Shown here in pieces: positions 9,613 through 18,154 of a DNA stretch of 64,000 bases (positions are counted from its first letter, which is position 1; every line of letters begins with the position of its first letter). Position numbers and translations under genes: made by a program. The notes beneath the pieces were generated by a model. That model was not told the DNA's origin, searched no databases, and worked only from the letters and a program-made list of their open reading frames with translations. The stretch is from Planctomycetota bacterium. Its GTDB lineage: Bacteria; Planctomycetota; Planctomycetia; Pirellulales; Pirellulaceae. Location of the stretch: NCBI GenBank assembly GCA_026692845.1, contig JAPLNM010000033.1:44813-108812 (forward strand), read 5' to 3'.

Positions 9613-11292
9613 TTATTTAGCGGACTTTTCGATTTGGTCCTTGGCCCACCGGCCTGCGCAACTAAGCGCATCCTGACTATCGATGGCGTGGCGTTCAACA
9701 ATCGGTTTGGAATCGAGGAATCCGAATTCACCTAGCGTAAGAATGCAGCCGTATCCGACCAAATAGTTTTCGGGTGTGAGCGTTCCGAGGTCTAGGACTC
9801 TCTCGTGGAGTTGAGCGCGCAAGGCAGGGTCGTCCTGTTGCTTCATGGTTTTGCCGATCGCCCAGATCGCAGAAGTTCGCGACAGGTTCCCCATTTTGAA
9901 GTTGTCTTTTGGAATGTACTTACGAAGCATTGGCAAGACCGGCTCGTAGCGGTTGCGACCGAATGCCTCGAACAAGAAGCTCAACCGGATGATATCTTGC
10001 TTGGCTACTTTTTCCTCAGCAGCTAAATCGCTGGTTAAACGCTCGGCGTGAGGCACGATGGCAGCGAGGATCTGAGGTTCGTTGGCCAATTCCATCAGTG
10101 CCCAACCTGCAACCATGTTTACTTCGGGTCGAGTGTGTTCGAGGAGTTCGATGAATTTCGAGCAACGGGAGCGATCTTGGAGTTCAACGGCTAAGACGAT
10201 AGCTTGCTCGACTCCTTGCCAGGCTTCCGAGAGTAGATTTTGGCTGACGCAATCATCGACGGTCGGTCGGAAGTTTTTGCCTGCCAACTCGAGGATCTGA
10301 GTTCTTGCGATTTTCCGGACTTTGAGGTCAGGGTCTGCCATGAGGGTTGCTTGGAGTCGCGTGTTCTGTTCGCTGGGGGTGCTTTTGAGGAGCTCTAGGG
10401 CAGCGAGTCGGATTGCATCATCGGGGTGTTTGGTCCAATCGACGACCATGGCTAGACCTTGCTGCGGGAAGTGTTGTGCGATGCTGCTTGCCGCTAGTCG
10501 TTGGGAGACAGGCGGGCCTTGTTGCAAAACGGTCTCGAGGAGTTTGAGCGCACTCGCATCGGTATGCGTGGCAACCAACGAGACGGCCAGCAGATGCTTG
10601 TCCGGATCTTGAGAGTTCAGGATCTGGTTGGCCAATTCCGTAAGGCCATTGGGTTGGAGAAGGCCGAGCGTTCGAGCGGCCGCAAATCGAGTGATGGGAC
10701 TGGAGCGATTGGATTCAAGCCATTCCAGGCAGAGCGATCGGTCTTCCTCTTTTCCGACCTGCGCAAGGCCATTGAGTGCGTTTTCGATTTGCGCAAAGGA
10801 GGATTTCGGATCCTTCAATCGTTGGCGCCAAAAATCCAGTGCGACAGGGGATTTCCATTTGCATAGGTAGGGCTCTACCATTGAAGAAGCAAGCGGGTCG
10901 CTTTTCGCGGCATTCCAAATGGTTTGTGCATTGGCCCCATCGTCCAGCAGGCACGCCGCAGAGATCATCGATCGTCGGGCGAGGATAGAATTGGCATCAT
11001 TGCCGACTTGGTCGAGCACCAGCGTGAGGGTTTTCGGGGAATTCCTGAATCCGGGACGGTCGAAATTCAGGCAGATATTTTGGGCCGCCTCGAAACGTAC
11101 GATCGCTTGCTCGCTCTTTAGATCGTTGACGTTGAGGAACTTGGCTCGTGGTTCGCGGATAGTATTCCAGACATCGCCGAAGCCCGGGTCGACTTCCCAA
11201 CGGTGTTCCAGAGGCACGACGCGTTGAGCCCAAGCAGAATCGACAGCAAGGAAGGCAAGCAAACTGGCCAGGGAAATTCGAATGCTATTCAT
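9613..11292 (-). CDS. Secreted HEAT-repeat protein, last gene of ABC export operon
   Basis: A 559-residue protein with a signal peptide ending at AWA (residue 22). The mature part is a series of helical pairs resembling HEAT/PBS repeats, for example FAAARTLGLLQPNGLTELANQIL, HLLAVSLVATH and AIRLAALELLKS, across about residues 60-540. HEAT solenoids bind proteins; no catalytic motif is visible. Its start lies 8 bp after the stop of the ABC permease gene, so it is probably co-transcribed with the permease, the ATPase and the large membrane protein. A scaffold role for that system is inference. Confidence 0.7.
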   Translation of the reverse strand: MNSIRISLASLLAFLAVDSAWAQRVVPLEHRWEVDPGFGDVWNTIREPRAKFLNVNDLKSEQAIVRFEAAQNICLNFDRPGFRNSPKTLTLVLDQVGNDANSILARRSMISAACLLDDGANAQTIWNAAKSDPLASSMVEPYLCKWKSPVALDFWRQRLKDPKSSFAQIENALNGLAQVGKEEDRSLCLEWLESNRSSPITRFAAARTLGLLQPNGLTELANQILNSQDPDKHLLAVSLVATHTDASALKLLETVLQQGPPVSQRLAASSIAQHFPQQGLAMVVDWTKHPDDAIRLAALELLKSTPSEQNTRLQATLMADPDLKVRKIARTQILELAGKNFRPTVDDCVSQNLLSEAWQGVEQAIVLAVELQDRSRCSKFIELLEHTRPEVNMVAGWALMELANEPQILAAIVPHAERLTSDLAAEEKVAKQDIIRLSFLFEAFGRNRYEPVLPMLRKYIPKDNFKMGNLSRTSAIWAIGKTMKQQDDPALRAQLHERVLDLGTLTPENYLVGYGCILTLGEFGFLDSKPIVERHAIDSQDALSCAGRWAKDQIEKSAK

Positions 11293-11300
11293 GATCGTTT

Positions 11301-12965
11301 TTATTCAGCACGTGTGAGTCGAGCAATTCGCAGTATCAGTATCACCAAGCCTGCCGCGCAGATCGACAGTCCAACATACCAACCGTTGGGGATGAGTTGG
11401 AAAGTTTCAAAGCCCGGGGCTTTCATTTCCGCGAGGGCTGTTGCGGCTGGGTTCAGCAGCAGTGCTCGTTCAACGAACACAGGCCCAAACGGGTTACCGC
11501 GCCCGAGCCAGATCAGCAGCGTACCTGCAAAGAGAAAGAGCAAGACCGCATAGCTCGCGGCCGTCGCCGCTGCGCTGGTTTTTGAGTAGGCGCTGACACA
11601 GGCGCTCAGGATCGTGACCATGGCCGTTGCGATCAGCAGCGAGATAATCACGTTAGAAACTTGTCCGCCGATCGCCGGCTGAATGTAGCTCATCATGACG
11701 TACCCGGGCAATGTCGCCATGAGCAGCAACAGTAGGGTTAAGAAGGTGCTCAAGAGTTTTCCCGAGAGGATTCTCCAAGGCGAGATCGGCGAGGCTCGCA
11801 TCAATTGCCAGCCACCGCTCTCGACTTCCGAGGCGATCAGGTTGGCTCCCAGGCTTGGGCCGAGCAACAGCAGAAAGCCGATCTGCATGAGTACCATCGA
11901 CGAAGCGATTCGATCGACGCCCCAGTTGACCGTGCCGGTGGCAGCCACAACCGTCAGCAGGATCGAGACGATGGCTCCGCCGGCAACGAGGCGGAGCAAC
12001 CAGTGCAAGCGGCCGAATTTGCGAGTCCGGAATTCCTTGACCATGACCGGATTGAGCCAGAAGGGAATGCCGGATTTTCGTCGGTTCGGGTCGACCAGAT
12101 AGGAGAGCCGTCGCAGCCAACTCGACTGCTTTGGGTCGATGACTTTCCCCGCATCCCGAGCGCGGTCCATCATGGTCGGATGGAGTTTGTACACGGTGGC
12201 CAGTGCAAGACCAAGGGTTGACACGGCGCACATGATGAGAAACTCGATCCAGCCTGTACCGATCCCGATGGCTTGCGATTGGCCTTGGGCGCCTGTGATC
12301 TGCTGAAGAGCCGGGATCGGCGAGAGGGTCGTCATCGCTTGAGCGATCCAAGCTTTGAGTCCGGAGAGTTTCCCCACAAGGACGGTGGGACCAATCGACA
12401 GGACGACCAAGCAAAGGAGGATGCCATAGGTCCAGCGAAGGCTCGCATCGATGGATTGCGAGCGGCTCGAAACCCAAAGCCCCAGTGCGGAATACTGGAA
12501 TGCCATGCCAAGGAAAATCAGGACTAGCGGTAGGACATTCCCTGCGATGGAGATCCCTCCCATGGCATAGCAAGCGAAAATTGCAGGTAGGCTTACGGAA
12601 AACAGCAGCACGCTCAAGAGAACATTAGCAAGGAGTTTTCCAATGTAGATGACCCATGGTGGCGTTGGGGAGTTAAGCATCAGGACCAATGTCCCTTTTT
12701 TGCGTTCCGAAACGATGGCCGTCGCGGGAAAGGCCGGAGTGAGCATCATGATCGCTATGGCGATTGCATAAGCGACCGGACGAAAGACTTGAATCGACCC
12801 TTGACTGACCAGATCGATGGTCGCTTCACGGGGCCATCGCATCAAGACCAGGGTGCAGGAAACGATCGCGACGAGAGCCATGGCGATGAGCGCTTTGGGG
12901 CTGCGCAGACGGCTCGTGAGCTCGCGTTGGAGGATTGGGTTATTGAGCAAAGAGGGTGAATTCAC
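11301..12965 (-). CDS. ABC-2 type transporter permease, fused double module
   Basis: A 554-residue polytopic protein with about twelve hydrophobic segments in two similar halves. Each half contains the signature seen after the first helices of NosY/GldF-like ABC-2 permeases: AIVSERKKGTLVLMLNSPTPPWVIYIGKLLA in the first and LIASEVESGGWQLMRASPISPWRILSGKLL in the second. That indicates two permease units fused in one chain. It starts 30 bp after the ATPase gene stop. Such transporters move substrates out of the cytoplasm or serve gliding and nitrous-oxide-reductase maturation systems. The substrate here is unknown. Confidence 0.87.
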   Translation of the reverse strand: MNSPSLLNNPILQRELTSRLRSPKALIAMALVAIVSCTLVLMRWPREATIDLVSQGSIQVFRPVAYAIAIAIMMLTPAFPATAIVSERKKGTLVLMLNSPTPPWVIYIGKLLANVLLSVLLFSVSLPAIFACYAMGGISIAGNVLPLVLIFLGMAFQYSALGLWVSSRSQSIDASLRWTYGILLCLVVLSIGPTVLVGKLSGLKAWIAQAMTTLSPIPALQQITGAQGQSQAIGIGTGWIEFLIMCAVSTLGLALATVYKLHPTMMDRARDAGKVIDPKQSSWLRRLSYLVDPNRRKSGIPFWLNPVMVKEFRTRKFGRLHWLLRLVAGGAIVSILLTVVAATGTVNWGVDRIASSMVLMQIGFLLLLGPSLGANLIASEVESGGWQLMRASPISPWRILSGKLLSTFLTLLLLLMATLPGYVMMSYIQPAIGGQVSNVIISLLIATAMVTILSACVSAYSKTSAAATAASYAVLLFLFAGTLLIWLGRGNPFGPVFVERALLLNPAATALAEMKAPGFETFQLIPNGWYVGLSICAAGLVILILRIARLTRAE

Positions 12966-12995
12966 GCCGATGAGCTTTCAAGAGAGGATCCGAGA

Positions 12996-13943
12996 TTAAT
13001 CCTTGCCCGCGACGGAGAGGAACGCATCCTCCAGGTCGCTGGTCAGTTCACGGAATTGGGTCACGGGTAGCTTGGCAGCCACGAGTTGATGCAACAGTTC
13101 GGCCAGTTCCGGTTCGGTGCGGACGGTGGGAAATCGAAGCGTCAATTCCGCAGGGCTGCTCGTAAGGACTTCAGACTCCAGGAGCAATTTACCGAGCACC
13201 TGCTCGGCTTGTTCGAGGTGTGCGGCGCTGGCCAACTGGATTTCATAGCTTCGCTGCGGACATAGCGAACTCATCACTTCATCGACTGAACCGAACGCCC
13301 GGAGCTTACCGGCCGTTACGATTGCGACGACGTTGCAAATACGGGCCAATTCCGGAAGGATGTGGCTTGTGACGATCAGCGTTTTGCCTCGTGATGCGAG
13401 TTGCAAAAGCAATTGTCGCATCTCGATACGGGCTTTGGGGTCCAAGCCGTTGGCGGGTTCATCGAGGATGAGAACTTCTGGATCGTGCAACAAGGTTCTG
13501 GCGATTCCCACGCGCTGTTGCATTCCGTGGCTGAGGCTCTCGACAAAACGGTCTTGCATGTAGGTCGTGCTGGTCGTTTCCATAACCTCTTGAATACGGG
13601 CCTTGCGCTGCGAGCCTGGGATCCCAAAGATCGCTCCGAAAAAATCTAGGTATTCATGCACTCGCATGTTGTCATACGAACCGAATTTGTCTGGCATGTA
13701 GCCGACGAGGCGTTTGATTTTGGAAGCATTCTGGCTGCAATCGACCCCGGCGATCGTGGCGGTGCCGGAGGTGGGTTTCGAGAGCCCGACGAGGATTTTG
13801 ATTGTGGTGGTTTTTCCCGCACCGTTGGGTCCGATGAAACCGAGGATTTGGCCTCGATTGACATGGATCGAAAGGTCGCTCAAGGCGGTAAAATCGCCGT
13901 AGCTTTTGGTCAGATTCGTGGTTTCGACGACGGTGTCGCTCAT
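12996..13943 (-). CDS. ABC transporter ATP-binding protein (CcmA/GldA type)
   Basis: A 315-residue ATPase. Walker A is GPNGAGKTT near residue 38, the signature is SHGMQQRVGIARTL near 139, and Walker B is VLILDEPANGLDP near 159, with the switch histidine in TSHILPEL. The last ~90 residues form the accessory domain found in ABC-2 exporters. The operon order on the minus strand is large membrane protein, this ATPase, permease, HEAT protein, so it energises the fused permease. The short repeat array just upstream lies in its leader. Confidence 0.93.
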   Translation of the reverse strand: MSDTVVETTNLTKSYGDFTALSDLSIHVNRGQILGFIGPNGAGKTTTIKILVGLSKPTSGTATIAGVDCSQNASKIKRLVGYMPDKFGSYDNMRVHEYLDFFGAIFGIPGSQRKARIQEVMETTSTTYMQDRFVESLSHGMQQRVGIARTLLHDPEVLILDEPANGLDPKARIEMRQLLLQLASRGKTLIVTSHILPELARICNVVAIVTAGKLRAFGSVDEVMSSLCPQRSYEIQLASAAHLEQAEQVLGKLLLESEVLTSSPAELTLRFPTVRTEPELAELLHQLVAAKLPVTQFRELTSDLEDAFLSVAGKD

Positions 13944-13951
13944 GGCGGTTT

Positions 13952-13999
13952 TTGTAGTTTGAAGTTTGAAGTTTGTAGTTTGAAGTTTGAAGTTTGAAG
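13952..13999. repeat. 7-bp tandem repeat (GTTTGAA) between two operon genes
   Basis: About seven imperfect copies of GTTTGAA/GTTTGTA fill the 63-bp gap between the large membrane protein gene and the ATPase gene. On the coding strand the unit reads ACTTCAA. Slippage here would change the length of the leader of the ATPase gene. No regulatory function is shown by the sequence. Confidence 0.8.
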
Positions 14000-14006
14000 T
14001 CGAGCT

Positions 14007-16544
14007 CTAACGCTTCAGCGGATTGCTCGGCTGGGTTGTTCCGTGGACTTTGAGCCGCAGATGCTTGATCCGCCAAGGGATCGAGCTTCCTGGTTCTTGG
14101 TCTTCGGCCACTTCCAAGCGGAGCGTCAGGAGTCCATCTTGGAATTCCCCGAGCAGGTCAGGATCGGTGTTGGAGGCTTTCCAGGGCAAGGAGGGGCCGT
14201 CGAAACTGATGATTTCAACCAAGGATTTGTCTGAAGATCGAAGCCATGAGAGTTTGACTTTGCGACGGGGGGCTTGGAGGTCCCAATCGAAGTCGATTTG
14301 GGTGACTTGGATTGGGAGGACTTCAACCGGGAGTCGGAATTCCAAGCTAGATTCGGCGCGGTTGGAGGATTGACTGATCCATCGTCCGGTACCTTCGAGA
14401 AACACCGGTGAGGAGTTTCCGTCGCGAGCGATTTTGATATCGATGAATGGGTAAGGGATAGTAAACAGCTCACCAGCCTCTGGGCGTTGGAGCGTCAAGG
14501 GCATGGAGACCAGGGCGACTCCACGGCGTTGGATGTCGGAGTTCCATTGGGGGCCTTGTTCGAACAAGTCGGTCCAACCCATCACGATACGCGAAAGGGT
14601 TTGTGTTCGATCGTTCGATTCGAGAGCTTTTCGATAAATGGCACTTCGGCGTCGTTGTTCATCCCCGACGATCGCATCCAAGGTCCATCGTTCGCCCTCG
14701 GCGGGAAAGGAGCCGTCGATGAGGATTTGCGAATCGGTGACCGCATCGCCCGAGACCTCAGCGCCCAAGACCGGAGCGCCAGGCACGTAGGCGATGACAG
14801 GATTTTGTAGGTTGGATGGAAGATTGGTTGGCAATCGAATCACAACACCTTCCTTGGTGAATCGACCTTCGGCGAATGCTTGTAGGTCCGGCAGTGATGA
14901 TTCGGTCTGGTATCTCCAGGTTCCGGTGGGCCAAGCCTCGTTGCTCAATCGCCAGCTTTGGAGGTCTTCGGTCAGGAGCGTTTTGATCCCGGTTTGGATT
15001 TTAGGGTCTGGAACCGCGTAGCCTAGCTTCTTGCTTTGGAGGTCCATCGCGGCGCCTTGCGGCAGGTAAACGGCGGCCGACTCTTTGAGTATAGCGCCGC
15101 TTTTGGACTCGAGTTGCACCCATTGGAATAGCGAGACCATCGCTGGAATATCGCGTTTTTGCGACCAAGCCAAATAGGTCAGGGGAATCGATGCGACCAA
15201 GGCTAACGCAGGGGCGATCCAGCCCATGGCTTTGGCATCGCTTGCCGTCAGCCGCCAGATGCTTATCCCTATCAAAGCCGTGCAAAAGGAAAGAAGGATC
15301 GCAGCGACGAGTCCGCGCGAGACCACCGGGTTACCGATTCGTTCTAGCGGATAATCGAGATCTTTGAGCGATACGATATTCGCCGCACGCTTGACTTGCA
15401 CGGTATCGATGATACTGCGAGCCCAGGGGCGTAATTCATAGTCCGAGCGGAAGAACGGGTCCTCGCTCGATTGCACTTTCCGTGGTTTGATCCAAGCACT
15501 GCTTTCGAGGGCCGTGAGAATCAACTCTCCTCGACCAATGGGCATTACCAAAGAGGCAGGCCAACCGTCGATTCGGTGGCCGACAGTTCCGCCTTGATGC
15601 ATCAATCGCTTGAAGATCACTGGGTCTTCAAGGACCACCCGTGCGTCTTGTTCTTGGATCGATGGCCCCGTTGGATCGACCAGAAAGTTGGTCATTTTGA
15701 CCGAGTCGACCGTGCGCAGTTGCTGGTTCGGTTCGAGCAGCGGTTGGAGGTCCTGGGTATCGATCGAGTCGAGCATGACCCAGATCCGTCCTCCGGAATT
15801 CAGGAAGGTTTTGAGTGTTCCGACGGTTGCCGCATCGCGCAGCGGAGCGGGTTCGGCGAGCATCAGCAGATCGGTGTTCTTCCAATCGTTTTGATTGATA
15901 GGAAACTGGATCCCGTCGAGCCCGATAGCCTCTTTGCTCAGTTCGCCATCGACGCGACTGGCCATTGCCAATTCGTAAGTTGTCAGTGGGAACGTTTTTT
16001 CCCATCGCCAATCCAGAGGTGGTGCAAGTTCCCTGCCAAGGGCCGAAGCCGCGACGACGGGAAGTTTTGGGCCTCGGAAGACGGTCACTTTGCGGACAGC
16101 CGGTTCATCGCCCACGACCGAAAGTACTTCCCTGCCGGCAACCATCGTATAGAGGGAGGCTTCGACCTCGAACCTCGCCTCGGGCAGGGGGATCCGTGGA
16201 CGGACGGTGATCTCACAACTTCGAATCTGTTGGGGTTCAACCGTGATTCGATGGCGATCATCATCGGTCACATTTCCAGCGATCCGTGCCGAGACAAATC
16301 CAGTGAGGGTTTCTTTGGAACCGTTTCTAACATTGCATCGGATGACAATGAGCGGATCGCCGATGAGCATGCTTCGGGGCGATAGGCTAGCCGAATCGAG
16401 CGTTAGGCCTTCGATGCCACTTGAGGCAGCGAATTGCAAATCCTCCTGTTGGGCAGTGCCAACGGACGACGGCAAGAGAGATAGGATCAAAAGCAGGCAC
16501 AGCGCAGGGAGGCCGCTGAGGGTAGGCATCGGAGAAGATTTCAT
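14007..16544 (-). CDS. Large membrane-anchored protein with GATase-like domain, ABC operon
   Basis: An 845-residue protein not matched to a named family. It has a signal peptide (to about residue 31), a beta-rich extracytoplasmic domain (about 35-155), and a segment resembling the glutamine-amidotransferase-like fold seen in GldG/DUF4350 proteins (LLMLAEPAPLRDAATVGTLKTFLNSGGRIWVML, near 230). Two transmembrane helices lie near 410-460 (AAILLSFCTALIGISIW and IAPALALVASIPLTYLAW), followed by a long C-terminal domain with beta character. It is the first gene of a four-gene minus-strand operon with the ABC ATPase, permease and HEAT protein. By analogy with gliding-type ABC systems it could be the extracytoplasmic partner; this is inference. 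Confidence 0.6.
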   Translation of the reverse strand: MKSSPMPTLSGLPALCLLLILSLLPSSVGTAQQEDLQFAASSGIEGLTLDSASLSPRSMLIGDPLIVIRCNVRNGSKETLTGFVSARIAGNVTDDDRHRITVEPQQIRSCEITVRPRIPLPEARFEVEASLYTMVAGREVLSVVGDEPAVRKVTVFRGPKLPVVAASALGRELAPPLDWRWEKTFPLTTYELAMASRVDGELSKEAIGLDGIQFPINQNDWKNTDLLMLAEPAPLRDAATVGTLKTFLNSGGRIWVMLDSIDTQDLQPLLEPNQQLRTVDSVKMTNFLVDPTGPSIQEQDARVVLEDPVIFKRLMHQGGTVGHRIDGWPASLVMPIGRGELILTALESSAWIKPRKVQSSEDPFFRSDYELRPWARSIIDTVQVKRAANIVSLKDLDYPLERIGNPVVSRGLVAAILLSFCTALIGISIWRLTASDAKAMGWIAPALALVASIPLTYLAWSQKRDIPAMVSLFQWVQLESKSGAILKESAAVYLPQGAAMDLQSKKLGYAVPDPKIQTGIKTLLTEDLQSWRLSNEAWPTGTWRYQTESSLPDLQAFAEGRFTKEGVVIRLPTNLPSNLQNPVIAYVPGAPVLGAEVSGDAVTDSQILIDGSFPAEGERWTLDAIVGDEQRRRSAIYRKALESNDRTQTLSRIVMGWTDLFEQGPQWNSDIQRRGVALVSMPLTLQRPEAGELFTIPYPFIDIKIARDGNSSPVFLEGTGRWISQSSNRAESSLEFRLPVEVLPIQVTQIDFDWDLQAPRRKVKLSWLRSSDKSLVEIISFDGPSLPWKASNTDPDLLGEFQDGLLTLRLEVAEDQEPGSSIPWRIKHLRLKVHGTTQPSNPLKR

Positions 16545-16615
16545 CTTGGATTGGTCGTGAGGAGGGCTCGGAAGAGAGTATCAATGTATCAGATTTCGAT
16601 GAGCGGAACCCTCAC

Positions 16616-17341
16616 CTAGTACGTCCCTTCGATAGAGTTTTTTCCTCGTTGGTAGAGGTCGCCTAAGGAAGTAGCGACCGCCCTAACGGCTTGCTCTTCG
16701 CTCCAGTTCCGGTAGTCCTCGGGTGGGATCGGCTTGCCAAAAACTACAGCGATCGGTTTCGGAAAGATCCACTTCGATCCCTTGGGCATGCACTCGAAAG
16801 CACCGACGATCGCCACGGGGATCAACGGGACATCGGACCGTTTGGCGATCGGAAAAAATCCGGGTTTCACAACCCCAATCGCGCCATCCTGGGTTCGAGT
16901 CCCCTCGGGGAACAACAGGACCACCTTTCCAGAACGCAATCTTGAGAGCATCTCCCGCAAGCCGCTAAGGCCACCGCGTTCCCGATCGATTTCAATCGAG
17001 TCGAGTGTTTTCAGCAATAAGGAGAAAGCTGGATTCCTGAAAAGCGTGCTTCTTGCGAGGAAGTTTAGGTTGCGGTTGCAAGCCAGACCGACCAAGATCG
17101 GGTCGAGACCTGACTGATGCGTCGAGAGGAGCATTCCACCCCCTTGGCTAGGAACATGGTGTCGACCATCGACCCGAATGCGAAACCACAACACACACAG
17201 CATTCTTGCGATCAATCGCAGGACGCGATAGACGATGCGTCGCGCGATAAGACTCAGTTGGCTTTCGCTCCCCTTGGGTTTCTTTTTGGCGGTGTTTTCC
17301 GCTGCTGTGTTCGCTTGATCCGATAGGGTTTGGTCGCTCAT
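16616..17341 (-). CDS. plsC: 1-acyl-sn-glycerol-3-phosphate acyltransferase
   Basis: A 241-residue PlsC-type acyltransferase that makes phosphatidic acid from lysophosphatidic acid at the inner membrane. The catalytic HX4D motif is HQSGLD near residue 76. The glycerophosphate-binding motif is LLFPEGTRTQDG near 138, and the IPVAIVGAFECMP block follows. A hydrophobic stretch near residues 33-50 could anchor it. Its ATG overlaps the stop of the upstream cytidylate kinase gene by four bases, so the two are coupled; cmk-plsC adjacency is common in bacteria. Confidence 0.92.
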   Translation of the reverse strand: MSDQTLSDQANTAAENTAKKKPKGSESQLSLIARRIVYRVLRLIARMLCVLWFRIRVDGRHHVPSQGGGMLLSTHQSGLDPILVGLACNRNLNFLARSTLFRNPAFSLLLKTLDSIEIDRERGGLSGLREMLSRLRSGKVVLLFPEGTRTQDGAIGVVKPGFFPIAKRSDVPLIPVAIVGAFECMPKGSKWIFPKPIAVVFGKPIPPEDYRNWSEEQAVRAVATSLGDLYQRGKNSIEGTY

Positions 17342-18015
17342 TTCGTAACCGATTCGCTAGTGTTATCGACGATACGCAAGCGAACGATTTCGAGCAGTTT
17401 GTCGTGAACTTGCTGCTCGCTCATGCCGTCGGTACCAACGACAAAGGCATCGGGAGCGGCGATCAAAGGCCCGGCAAGTCGATTCGAGTCATTCTCGTCT
17501 CGCTGGTTTTGTTGTCGCAGGATTTCGTCGTAATCGGCATCGATGCCGATTACGAGGAGTTGTTGGTAGCGTCTCCTGGCTCGTTCCTCGGGAGTAGCCG
17601 TCAGAAAGATTTTGCACTCGGCGTCTGGGAACGCTACGGTGCCTTGGTCTCTGCCCTCGGTCACGCAATCTTGCCCGGCGCAGATACGGCGTTGCTGCTG
17701 GACCATAAGGGCTCGGATTTCAGGATTTTCAGCGATCGGTTTGATCGATTTCGCGACTGCGGGGGTTCGAATCTGGCGCGTCACGTCGATTTGATTCAGT
17801 GCGACGGATCCTTTGGCTAGATCGATTTGACAGCACTGGGCCATATCAAGGGTTGCGGCTGGATCTTCCAGATCGACCTGGGCCTGCATGCACGCAAGAG
17901 TAATGCATCGATACATCGCCCCTGTGTCCAGGAAGAAGAACCCTAGGGTCTCGGCGAGCTTCAGGGCAACGGAGCTTTTTCCGGCCCCCGCAGGACCGTC
18001 GATTGTCACGATCAT
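17338..18015 (-). CDS. cmk: Cytidylate kinase
   Basis: A 225-residue enzyme, the usual length, that phosphorylates CMP and dCMP with ATP in the cytoplasm. The P-loop IDGPAGAGKSS starts at residue 5, followed by FLDTGAMYRCITL. The CMP-binding block TEGRDQGTVAFPDA and the lid region TPEERARRRYQQL are intact. It starts at ATG 18013-18015, divergent from the SppA gene. The downstream plsC gene overlaps it. Confidence 0.95.
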   Translation of the reverse strand: MIVTIDGPAGAGKSSVALKLAETLGFFFLDTGAMYRCITLACMQAQVDLEDPAATLDMAQCCQIDLAKGSVALNQIDVTRQIRTPAVAKSIKPIAENPEIRALMVQQQRRICAGQDCVTEGRDQGTVAFPDAECKIFLTATPEERARRRYQQLLVIGIDADYDEILRQQNQRDENDSNRLAGPLIAAPDAFVVGTDGMSEQQVHDKLLEIVRLRIVDNTSESVTK

Positions 18016-18154
18016 CTAGGTTTCTGATTAGAATGGCGAAGTGTCCATGGGAATATTGCGACGGAACGTCAGTTTAACGAACACTGCGTTTCGATCAAAA
18101 CGGATTCCTAGATGGTTTCGGATCGATCATCTACTTCTATTTCTCTACATCACT

